Counted from the first letter of the stretch, positions 1 through 4,681 are shown. The stretch: 5,859 nucleotides of DNA from Alphaproteobacteria bacterium (GCA_025935155.1 JAICVV010000143.1:1-5859); one strand, 5' to 3'. The notes: generated by a model not told the origin, from the letters alone. Made by a program: numbers and translations.

Positions 1-1
1 C

Positions 2-382
2 GAGCTGCTGCCCCATGTCTTCGTCCTCGAAATTGAGCCAGGCGAACCTTTGCGGTTGCGCGTGCGCCTTGCAGGAACACGCTTGAACGAGCTCTTCGGA
101 CGCCGCCTGGAAGGCCATTATGTGGAAGACTTTATGCACGGCCCGCGCGGCGCCGATGTCATCCGTGGCTTCCATGACTGCGCCCGCTCGCAACGGCCGC
201 TGTGGATGCGGCAGGTTGTGAATCTGTCCGGCAACGCTCCGCGGTTTGTGGAAGGCGTGCTGGTATTCCTGCCACCAAACCGCATTTACGGCGGCCTGAC
301 AGCCGGCGAATTTGCCATTGGCGTCGATGCTGCAACCAGCTTCGAACGCGGCGAAATCGCCGCCACTGAAACCCTGCCATAG
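2..382 (+). CDS. PAS_5-type PAS-domain protein, 5' end outside the window
   Basis: The frame is open from base 2 and ends at TAG (380-382), giving 126 residues of a protein whose start lies outside the window. The visible part starts ELLPHVFVLE, followed by LRLRVRLAGTRLNELFGRRL and then, towards the end, VLVFLPPNRIYGGL. This RLAGTRL-x-ELFG-R-L pattern is typical of PF07310 (PAS_5), PAS-fold proteins of unknown ligand that are common in Alphaproteobacteria and often about 150-200 aa. No catalytic output domain follows, so it is probably a stand-alone cytoplasmic sensor-like protein. An internal TTG at 50-52 can be read as a start but lies inside the conserved fold and is not the real one. No terminator with a T-run follows; two hairpins lie further downstream. 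Family assignment is from recognised sequence pattern; function is not known. Confidence 0.75.
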   Translation, partial: ELLPHVFVLEIEPGEPLRLRVRLAGTRLNELFGRRLEGHYVEDFMHGPRGADVIRGFHDCARSQRPLWMRQVVNLSGNAPRFVEGVLVFLPPNRIYGGLTAGEFAIGVDAATSFERGEIAATETLP

Positions 383-464
383 CGATGGCGGCGGTGACTT
401 CGCGACGAGGGATTGCACCTCGAGCGTTCCGCCTTTCGATGCCTGTCATCGGAATTCTTCCGCT

Positions 465-507
465 ACCGGCAGAAACCGGTCATTACCGTGCCGAAGCTTT
501 GCTTCGG
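465..507. repeat. Two small hairpins downstream of the PAS gene
   Basis: ACCGG-(6 nt)-CCGGT lies at 465-480 and CCGAAGC-TTT-GCTTCGG, a perfect 7-bp stem with a 3-nt loop, at 491-507. Neither is followed by a T-run, so they are not convincing intrinsic terminators. The second resembles the CTTCGG/CCGAAG palindromes in the dispersed repeats at 4851 and 5621, suggesting the same kind of repeat-derived intergenic DNA. Confidence 0.45.
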
Positions 508-520
508 TCCGCCGAGCCGG

Positions 521-606
521 GTGGTGGAATGGTTCAAATGCCAAGCCGCGGCTATCGCGCACGCCTGAACGCGATCCTCCATAAGCCAAGCCATTGTTTT
601 GCCTGA
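521..606 (+). pseudogene. brnA antitoxin 3'-end remnant (fragment 1)
   Basis: The DNA at 521-580 is plainly related to the 3' part of the intact brnA at 4119-4180. It reads V-V-E-W-F-K-C-Q, then after a one-base loss near 544 reads R-G-Y-R-A-R-L-N-A-I-L-H-K, against VVEWFKRQGRGYQARMNAVLRR in the intact gene, and stops at TGA 604-606. Only the C-terminal ribbon-helix-helix-like segment of BrnA (PF14384 type) is represented; no N-terminal half or adjacent brnT is visible. The second half is in frame with an ATG at 385, but the sequence between 385 and 520 shows no BrnA similarity, so I treat this as a decayed fragment and not a gene. It is one of four BrnA C-terminal segments in the window. Confidence 0.6.
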
Positions 607-775
607 GAAATCGTCTTGGAGTTGTTTTGTGAAAAAACGGGGAGGGGTACCCCCTCGTCCAGTCCGCGCGATTTCGAGCCGCCACATTTTTCACGAGTGT
701 GTTCAACCTTTGCTTGCATTTAAAGATAGAAATGGTACGAACAAACACGGAACTTGTCAATCACCGGAGGATCGA
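607..775. other. Intergenic region with a KpnI-type palindrome
   Basis: No gene is evident here. GAGGGGTACCCC(C)TC at 642-656 is a near-perfect GC-rich palindrome centred on GGGGTACCCC (644-653). The plus-strand frame of the next gene stays open back to 599, but the part before 776 has repeat-like composition and no conserved features. A promoter for the 776 gene should lie here; TTGCTT at 711-716 is a possible -35 box, but I see no good -10 box at proper spacing. Confidence 0.4.
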
Positions 776-1099
776 ATGGCCTCAGAAGTCTGGCTGGGAT
801 TTAGCCAATCGGAGCTGCAATTGCTTCGGCAGGCACTCTCCATTTGCGCGCGAAGCGACACCGCCGATCGCGATGTAATAAACCGGCTGGTGAAAAAGAT
901 TGTAAACGCACCGCCGCACCCGGATATCACAATAGGTGTTCACGGTGGCGTCGTTCAATGGATACTCGGCAATCCATTTCCAATCCGCATTTGCGACTAC
1001 GACGGAGATGACCGCGATTTGCCCGACATGGATGAACGAGGACAGCCTTGCTCGATGGGGTTTGAAGACGCCGATCCCGCAGTGGGTGGCTCAGTCTAA
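776..1099 (+). CDS. Small conserved-looking protein of unknown function (107 aa)
   Basis: ATG at 776 is chosen over upstream in-frame codons because GGAGG (766-770) sits 5 nt before it, the best Shine-Dalgarno in the window. The 107-aa product has an N-terminal helical part (SQSELQLLRQALSICARS, then a charged helix with RLVKKIV). A C-terminal part holds a beta-rich motif, I-x-V-H-G-G-V-V-Q near residue 55, followed by FPIRICDYDGDDRDL. A similar G-G-V-V-Q ... D-x-D layout occurs, from memory, in small hypothetical proteins of plasmids and mobile elements; I cannot assign a family. There is no signal peptide or membrane segment. Base composition looks more AT-rich than the GC-rich flanks, like the nuclease gene it meets. 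Its TAA (1097-1099) overlaps the nuclease TAG on the other strand. It could be cargo of the R-M island. Function unknown. Confidence 0.7.
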   Translation: MASEVWLGFSQSELQLLRQALSICARSDTADRDVINRLVKKIVNAPPHPDITIGVHGGVVQWILGNPFPIRICDYDGDDRDLPDMDERGQPCSMGFEDADPAVGGSV

Positions 1100-1740
1100 G
1101 GCGCGACGCCAATAAGAACGAGTGGGACGGCAGGAACGCCGCGACCTTCGCGAATTAGGTTATAAAGTTCTTTCTCGTACCATGGCACGCCGCTGGACAT
1201 CCCGCGGCCCCGCTTATCGTTTTCATCGGTGCCGATGCCAGACATGGATCGCATCGGCACGATCTCAACGCCGACATCGATTATATCGCCGACGTAGAAC
1301 GCCAGATGCTTGACGAACATATCATAGGCTACGGCGAAATATTTTCCGAACTGCACTTCAACGGCAATGCGGTCCTTCACAAAGTCTGTTTGATTGTATG
1401 ATCTAACCGCAACTTCACCGGCGGCTTCAATCTCCTGCTTTTGCTCAGGCGCTTCCATGTTCAGCGTTTTGCGGATGAGTTTTGCGTCACGCGTTACATA
1501 GAATGCAGCACGGCGCTCCTCCCATTGCCGAAGCCGAAACTCATCGTTCATTGCCTTGTTCAAGGCCTTCGGGTCGTAGAGCATGCGCCCTACCATCGTC
1601 TTCTCTTTGGAAACTTTTGTTCGATATTTTGAAGCATCAACGCTGCTGATCACCTCAACGATCTCGCGCCAGAGCTTACGATGGTGCACGAGCAGCGATT
1701 CATAGCCGTTTAGGTGCGAGTACTGCTCGACGATCTTCAC
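1096..1740 (-). CDS. Type II restriction endonuclease, BglII/BstYI family
   Basis: The 214-aa product lines up with BglII (about 223 aa, recalled from memory) from end to end: an N-terminal Y-x-H ... LWREI (about 7-28) against BglII DYNH ... LWKEI, then R-M-L-Y-D-P ... N-D-E-F (52-68) against S-L-I-F-D-P ... K-D-E-L. The active site is T-D119-F-V-K-D-R-I-A-V-E128-V-Q130-F, matching BglII D84, E93 and Q95 with the same nine-residue D-to-E spacing. The family (PF09195) are PD-(D/E)xK-fold, Mg-dependent nucleases that cut AGATCT or RGATCY, so a GATC-core target is inferred. The start is GTG, 2 nt after the methyltransferase stop, with no clear Shine-Dalgarno, which points to translational coupling. 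The gene looks more AT-rich than the methyltransferase. Key residues are present and the frame is intact, so it is probably active. Confidence 0.85.
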   Translation of the reverse strand: MKIVEQYSHLNGYESLLVHHRKLWREIVEVISSVDASKYRTKVSKEKTMVGRMLYDPKALNKAMNDEFRLRQWEERRAAFYVTRDAKLIRKTLNMEAPEQKQEIEAAGEVAVRSYNQTDFVKDRIAVEVQFGKYFAVAYDMFVKHLAFYVGDIIDVGVEIVPMRSMSGIGTDENDKRGRGMSSGVPWYEKELYNLIREGRGVPAVPLVLIGVAP

Positions 1741-1742
1741 GA

Positions 1743-2666
1743 TCAGCGCGACCGCTGCTTAAAGGGGAGCACGATGTGCTGCTCCGAACCGTGCGGCTCG
1801 CGCGAATGTCCGCCGTTTGGCTTGGTGGGATCGTACACCGGCTTGTGCATGGGGCGCGTGCGAAGCTCGCCGGCCTTCAACGCGTGAATGCGTTCCCACG
1901 CGATCTCCACGTACTCCTTCATCACGTCGCAGCCATAGCCCACGCGGCCGTGCTTCACCGCGGCCACTACGCTGGAGCCAACGCCCATATAGGGATCGAG
2001 AACCGCGTCGCCCTGTTCGGTCAGCGCCAGCACGAGCCGCTCGATCAGTTCTACGGGAAACTGGCAGGGGTGAACCGTCTTCTCCACGTGGTTATTTTTC
2101 ACGTTGGGGATGATCCACACATCGCCGGGATTCTTGCCGAGCGGATTGCCGGACAGCTGCCCCGCCTTCGGCCCCTTGAAGTATTTCTTGCCCGGATATT
2201 TCGAGGGCACGCGGATGGCGTCGAGGTTGAATACGTAGTCGTCGCCTTTCGTGAACCACATGATCGTTTCGTAGCGACCGGACATCCGCTTGCTGCAATG
2301 CAGTCCGTGCTCGAAATGCCAGACGATGCGGTTGCGCAGCTTGAGGCCGTGCTCGCGGAACGCGGGATAGAGCGCGATGTCGAGCGGCACGATCTCGCCG
2401 TTCGCCACGTGGTTGCCCACCTGCCAGCACAGCGACCCGCGCGGCGAAAGCAGGCGCACGCATTCGGAAATCACCTGCGCCTGCGCCTGGATGTAAGCGT
2501 CTAGCGGCGAACGCGACTCATAAGACTTGCCGATGTTGTAAGGCGGCGAGGTGACGATGAGCTGCATGCTCTCGTTCTTGAGCGGGCGCAGGAAGGCGAG
2601 ATTGTCCTTGCAATGCATAAAGGCATTGCAGTCCCGCGCCAGCCGGAGAATGGAATTCCGCGCCAT
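1743..2666 (-). CDS. Type II DNA methyltransferase, beta class (probably N4-cytosine)
   Basis: This 307-aa protein carries the motifs of amino-methyltransferases in beta-class order. Motif IV, T-S-P-P-Y, is at residues 39-43. It is followed by a middle region including MWFTKGDDYVFN (136-147), then motif X-like H-P-C-Q-F-P-V-E-L-I-E-R (199-210), and last the AdoMet-binding motif I, V-L-D-P-Y-M-G-V-G-S-S (222-232). The TSPPY form favours N4-cytosine methylation, as in the BamHI and BglII enzymes, although some N6-adenine enzymes share it. It should protect the host from the BglII-family nuclease encoded 2 nt downstream. The ATG at 2666 has only a weak upstream GGAA. The C-terminal tail after about residue 265 is polar and is not part of the core fold. 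Codon use is GC-rich, unlike the nuclease. The gene lies first in the transcript, directly next to a palindrome-rich control region. Confidence 0.9.
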   Translation of the reverse strand: MARNSILRLARDCNAFMHCKDNLAFLRPLKNESMQLIVTSPPYNIGKSYESRSPLDAYIQAQAQVISECVRLLSPRGSLCWQVGNHVANGEIVPLDIALYPAFREHGLKLRNRIVWHFEHGLHCSKRMSGRYETIMWFTKGDDYVFNLDAIRVPSKYPGKKYFKGPKAGQLSGNPLGKNPGDVWIIPNVKNNHVEKTVHPCQFPVELIERLVLALTEQGDAVLDPYMGVGSSVVAAVKHGRVGYGCDVMKEYVEIAWERIHALKAGELRTRPMHKPVYDPTKPNGGHSREPHGSEQHIVLPFKQRSR

Positions 2667-2674
2667 CGGTTCCG

Positions 2675-2738
2675 AAAGTACTCTTTTCGTTCTTTCTAGT
2701 AAAGACGTAGAATTCTACTGTGATTCGCCGATTCTACG
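2675..2738. promoter_or_regulatory. Palindrome cluster in the divergent R-M control region
   Basis: Several symmetric sites lie between the methyltransferase start and the plus-strand genes: AAAG-TACT-CTTT (2675-2686), TCTTT-CTAGT-AAAGA (2691-2705), the perfect 12-bp GTAGAATTCTAC (2707-2718), and CGTAGAAT at 2706-2713 repeated inverted as ATTCTACG at 2731-2738. TAGAAT in the palindrome resembles a -10 hexamer on both strands. Such a run of dyads before an R-M operon suggests operators for a DNA-binding regulator, as with C proteins in other R-M systems, but they do not match a C-box that I can recall. The binding protein is unknown. The HTH protein of 2907-3302 is one candidate. Confidence 0.5.
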
Positions 2739-2755
2739 CGAGAAAGGTAATCGGA

Positions 2756-2887
2756 ATGCCAAGAAGTCCGTTACGGTCAGGCGTAGCTCAAATCGGGGAG
2801 TTCGTAACCAAGAGCTATGCCGACAAGCACAAGCCCCCAACCGAAACCGAGCACTACCGCCGAACAACGAAGAGCAAGAAGCGATAA
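2756..2887 (+). CDS. Possible small basic protein (43 aa)
   Basis: ATG at 2756 opens a frame of 43 codons ending at TAA 2885-2887. AGAAAGG (2741-2747) lies 8 nt upstream and is a fair Shine-Dalgarno. The product begins MPRSPLRSGVAQIGEFV and ends with a very basic tail TKSKKR; the middle, KSYADKHKPP, is polar. The third codon positions in the second half are mostly G or C, as expected for coding DNA in this genome. It lies directly downstream of the palindrome cluster and 19 nt before the HigA-like gene, so the two could be co-transcribed. There is no recognisable domain and no HigB-like toxin signature. It may be a regulator, a fragment or chance. The alternative in-frame start of the HTH gene at 2817 would overlap it in another frame. 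Confidence 0.35.
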   Translation: MPRSPLRSGVAQIGEFVTKSYADKHKPPTETEHYRRTTKSKKR

Positions 2888-2906
2888 ACTTCAGCGGAAC
2901 GGTGTG

Positions 2907-3302
2907 ATGCGAACGAACACAAGGGCGCGAGCGTGGATCGCACCGATCCGCAACGAACGCGACTACAACCGCGCGCTGAAGGAGATTGCACCCTATTTCG
3001 AGCGGGAGCCGCGGCGCGGCACGCCGGAAGCAGACCGCTTCGATGTGCTGTCGGCGCTGATCGAAGCCTACGAGGCGAAGCGCTGGCCGATCGGGCCGCC
3101 GGACGCGATTGCGGCCATCCGCTTCCGTATGGAGCAGTCGGGGTTTGGCCAGGCCGATCTGGCGCGGCTGTTGGGCTCGCGTTCGCGCGCCTCGGAAATC
3201 CTGCGCGGCAAGCGGCCGCTGACTCTCGAGCAGGCGTGGACGCTGCACCGCGAATGGCACATCCCGGCCGAAGCGCTCCTCCGCCCGCGGAAAGCGGCGT
3301 GA
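2907..3302 (+). CDS. higA: HigA-like antitoxin, XRE-type HTH (COG5499 type), orphan
   Basis: From ATG 2907 the product is 131 aa. An N-terminal part (IAPIRNERDYNRALKEI, then TPEADRFDVLSALIEAYE, about residues 11-58) is followed by the HTH block PDAIAAIRFRMEQSGFGQAD, then LARLLG (65-90) and SRASEILRGKRPLT (93-106), and the ending IPAEALLRP. This two-part layout and the RASEIL-x-GKRPLT recognition region fit COG5499 HigA antitoxins, which bind a RelE-like HigB and repress their own operon. Family members usually start close to the P-I-R-x-E-x-D-Y motif, so 2907 (or GTG 2904) is preferred over ATG 2817, which would add 30 low-complexity residues. No HigB gene lies beside it; the upstream 43-aa frame does not look like one. 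It may act on the palindromes at 2675-2738, which is an inference. A hairpin with a short T-run follows the stop. Confidence 0.75.
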   Translation: MRTNTRARAWIAPIRNERDYNRALKEIAPYFEREPRRGTPEADRFDVLSALIEAYEAKRWPIGPPDAIAAIRFRMEQSGFGQADLARLLGSRSRASEILRGKRPLTLEQAWTLHREWHIPAEALLRPRKAA

Positions 3303-3325
3303 GCGTGTTCGCAAACCAACAGCCC

Positions 3326-3416
3326 GTCATCACCCGGTCGCGCGAAACAGCGCGATCCTGGTGACCCATTTTTGTGTGGAAAAAAATCGGGTCGCCCGCA
3401 TGAAGCGGGCGATGAC
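3326..3416. repeat. 91-bp palindromic element with inverted ends; possible terminator
   Basis: The ends are inverted copies: GTCATCACCCGG (3326-3337) against the complement of 3405-3416, matching at 10 of 12 positions. Inside are three hairpins: TCACC ... CGCGC-(6 nt)-GCGCG ... GGTGA (3330-3364); GACCCATTTTT (3363-3373) with AAAAAT-c-GGGTC (3382-3393); and CGCCCGC-ATGAA-GCGGGCG (3393-3411). The first is followed by TTTTT at 3369-3373 and could terminate the HigA-like transcript. The layout resembles the small palindromic intergenic elements common in Rhizobiales. Confidence 0.6.
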
Positions 3417-3426
3417 GAAAGGGGTG

Positions 3427-3477
3427 CGAAGCACGCGAGAGCGTGTTCGCAAAAGACCGAAGCACGCGAGAGCGTGT
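3427..3477. repeat. 20-bp direct repeat, two copies, 31-bp period
   Basis: CGAAGCACGCGAGAGCGTGT occurs at 3427-3446 and exactly again at 3458-3477. Each copy contains a small hairpin, CACGC-GAGA-GCGTG. A related 15-mer, GAGCGTGTTCGCAAA, occurs at 3301-3315 and at 3439-3453, on either side of the 91-bp palindromic element. Confidence 0.8.
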
Positions 3478-3479
3478 CG

Positions 3480-3602
3480 CCACTCGATACAAAATTCGAC
3501 GTAGACGTGGTGCAGTGGTTCAGGTCGCGAGCGCGCGGCACCCAGGCGCGCATGAACGCCGTTTTCCGCCGCTACATGGAAGGGTACCGCAAGCCGGGGT
3601 GA
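3480..3602 (+). pseudogene. brnA antitoxin 3'-end remnant (fragment 2)
   Basis: The frame reads S-P-L-D-T-KFDVDVVQWF, then RSRARGTQARMNAVFRRYME and GYRKPG, stopping at TGA 3600-3602. This parallels the last third of the intact BrnA, KFDVDVVEWF ... GYQARMNAVLRRYME ... HRKAG. The usual BrnA N-terminal part is missing: upstream there is only the repeat zone, and an in-frame TTG at 3372 starts inside the palindromic element. DNA similarity to the intact brnA continues past the stop codon (GGGGTGAA--GGTATC-TG in both), so it is a DNA-level duplication, probably the remains of an upstream brnTA unit. The segment would encode the C-terminal DNA-binding half only; it is unlikely to be translated efficiently. 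Confidence 0.75.
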
Positions 3603-3611
3603 ACCGGTATC

Positions 3612-3639
3612 TTGCGAAATCTACATAATCGTCTATATT
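3612..3639 (+). promoter_or_regulatory. Possible brnT promoter
   Basis: TTGCGA (3612-3617) and TATATT (3634-3639) are spaced by 16 bp and match sigma-70-type boxes at 4/6 and 5/6 positions. Transcription would then start close to or at the brnT ATG (3647), giving a nearly leaderless mRNA; no Shine-Dalgarno is seen before that ATG. CATAAT at 3623-3628 is an alternative -10 box. BrnA normally represses its own promoter, so an operator is expected here. Confidence 0.35.
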
Positions 3640-3646
3640 CTGAGCG

Positions 3647-3945
3647 ATGGGCCGGGACGACACCTGCTCGTGGGATGACGCGAAGCGGGAGTCGAACCTC
3701 GCCAAGCATGGCTACGACTTCGCCGACATGCGGAGGCGTTCGACGGCCGGTTCGTGGTGACACGTCTCGATGATCGATTCGACTATCGCGAGCGCCGCTA
3801 CAACATGCTGGCGGAATTTCACGGCCGCATCGTCAACGTGACGTTCGCGCCGCGAGGCGGCAAGGCACATCTGATTTCGGTTCGCCCGGCGAGCCGCGAG
3901 GAAAGGAAGGTTTACGATGAGCGGAAGAAGCAGGCCGGCGCCTAG
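3647..3945 (+). pseudogene. brnT: brnT ribonuclease toxin gene, one-base frameshift
   Basis: Two frames together give a full BrnT (PF04365 type, about 99 aa). From ATG 3647 the sequence reads MGRDDTCSWDDAKRESNLAK, then HGYDFADM, and then runs to an early TGA. From about 3730 the +1-related frame carries AEAFDGRFVVTR, FDYRERRYNM, IVNVTF and the conserved ending I-S-V-R-P-A-S-R-E-E-R-K-V-Y, up to TAG 3943-3945. A single base, probably one G in ATG(G)CGG at 3728-3733, is missing. WD-x-K-x-x-x-N-x-x-K-H-G and the R-P-A-S-R-x-E-R motif are family hallmarks of this RelE-fold mRNA-cleaving toxin. The break would cut translation after about 37 residues, before most of the fold, so the toxin should be inactive unless this is a sequencing error. 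Its 3' end overlaps brnA by 29 bp, the usual operon form. Confidence 0.85.
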
Positions 3946-4216
3946 GCGCGGCAAGGGCCGCACCGACTGGAAGCGCATCGCGCAGCTGAGCGACGTCGGA
4001 ATCGAGCGCATGGCGGCGCGCGACGCCGACAATCCGGCCACCAAGAAAGCGGATTGGGCAAAGGCGTTTATCGGCGGGCCGCCGCTGAAGACGCCGGTGA
4101 ATGCGAAGTTCGATGTGGATGTGGTGGAGTGGTTCAAACGCCAAGGCCGCGGCTATCAGGCGCGCATGAACGCCGTCCTCCGCCGCTACATGGAAGTCCA
4201 CCGCAAGGCGGGGTGA
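3917..4216 (+). CDS. brnA: BrnA antitoxin, intact
   Basis: The 99-aa product starts at ATG 3917, inside the 3' end of brnT, the normal arrangement for brnTA. The N-terminal half has TDWKRIAQLSD and IERMAARDADNPA (about 15-42), which binds the toxin in known BrnA proteins. The C-terminal half, KFDVDVVEWF ... GRGYQARMNAVLRRYME (about 61-92), is the BrnA_antitoxin / DUF4415-type ribbon-helix-helix DNA-binding segment. BrnA neutralises BrnT and represses the operon promoter. GGAAGG (3902-3907) lies 9 nt before the ATG and could serve as its Shine-Dalgarno. As brnT is frameshifted, this antitoxin appears to stand without an active partner in cis. It could still act against related BrnT toxins or as a repressor; that is inference. 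Confidence 0.9.
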   Translation: MSGRSRPAPRRGKGRTDWKRIAQLSDVGIERMAARDADNPATKKADWAKAFIGGPPLKTPVNAKFDVDVVEWFKRQGRGYQARMNAVLRRYMEVHRKAG

Positions 4217-4240
4217 ATGGGTATCCTGTCACCGGATTCG

Positions 4241-4323
4241 ATTCAGCGGCTATCAGGCGCGCACGAACGCCGTCTCCGCCGCCATATGGAAGTGCATCGC
4301 AAGGCGCTGAATCCGAATGCGTA
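4241..4323 (+). pseudogene. brnA antitoxin 3'-end remnant (fragment 3)
   Basis: Only 25 bp after the brnA stop, the DNA again follows the brnA 3' end: GGCTATCAGGCGCGCA is shared exactly with the intact gene (4150-4165 and 4247-4262). It reads S-G-Y-Q-A-R-T-N-A-V, then after a one-base loss near 4273 reads L-R-R-H-M-E-V-H-R-K-A-L-N-P-N-A, ending at TAG 4321-4323. It lacks the start of the segment and the WF core, carries a frameshift and has no start codon, so it is a remnant of a further brnA copy. Confidence 0.7.
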
Positions 4324-4347
4324 GCCGGGCTTATCCAGCGTCCGCGA

Positions 4348-4681
4348 TCAATACCACGGTACGCCGCAGAAGAACCACATTCCACTACCGGGGAACCGAA
4401 CAAAGTCTCCATTGGGGTAGTCGTATGTGTAGATGGACGGGGGGGTTGCAAATGCACCTGACAACAAGGCGCCACGATCATCAACCATCGTGATGTCATA
4501 CAGTGAGCCAGTCGCCATATTTGGCGGTCGCAAGAGTTGGCATTGTAGCGTTTGAAGAGGCTTGTACTGTTTCCGCAGCGGAAGGACGTTGCGCAATTGC
4601 TGGGCTAGTGGTGTACGCAAACAAGAAGAGAACTCCGCAAAGGAGCCTCCTCGGCCGATAGCCGACAGTTTGAAGCAACAT
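4348..4681 (-). pseudogene. Possible small secreted protein gene with a broken frame
   Basis: From ATG 4681 a 61-aa frame starts MLLQTVGYRPRRLLCGVLFL, continuing FAYTTSPAIA|Q. This is a convincing signal peptide: basic RR, a hydrophobic core and an A-I-A|Q cleavage site near residue 30. It stops at 4496 after KYGDWLTV. Another minus frame, open from 4620 to 4348, overlaps it and carries a plausible protein ending, YDITMVDDRG, PPSIYTYDYPNGDF, MWFFCGVPWY. A one-base frameshift between 4620 and 4496 would join them into one exported protein of about 110 aa. GGGGGG about 5 nt before ATG 4681 is a weak ribosome binding site. I recognise no family. It could equally be a real 61-aa secreted peptide followed by noncoding DNA. 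Confidence 0.3.

Noticed and set aside
385..606. A 73-codon plus-strand gene directly after the PAS gene
   Set aside because: Only its last third matches anything, a brnA 3' remnant; no ribosome binding site and no coherent N-terminus.
599..775. N-terminal extension of the 776 gene
   Set aside because: The frame is open, but the GGAGG site points to ATG 776, and the upstream part crosses a GC-rich palindrome and has no conserved features.
1776..2504. Long plus-strand open frame (242 codons) opposite the methyltransferase
   Set aside because: The minus strand encodes a full set of methyltransferase motifs here; the plus frame is His/Arg/Ala-rich with no domain and is a GC-rich antisense shadow.
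2817..2906. Earlier ATG start for the HigA-like protein
   Set aside because: It would add 30 low-complexity residues not typical of the family, and it overlaps the possible 43-aa gene; the conserved N-terminus begins just after 2907.
3427..3477. CRISPR array
   Set aside because: Only two repeat copies, an 11-bp spacer and no cas genes; better explained as a simple direct repeat.
2715..3492. Minus-strand open frames of about 200 codons opposite the HigA-like gene
   Set aside because: They are Arg/Ala/Ser-rich, show no domain and run through the palindromic element; the plus strand has a clear HTH protein.
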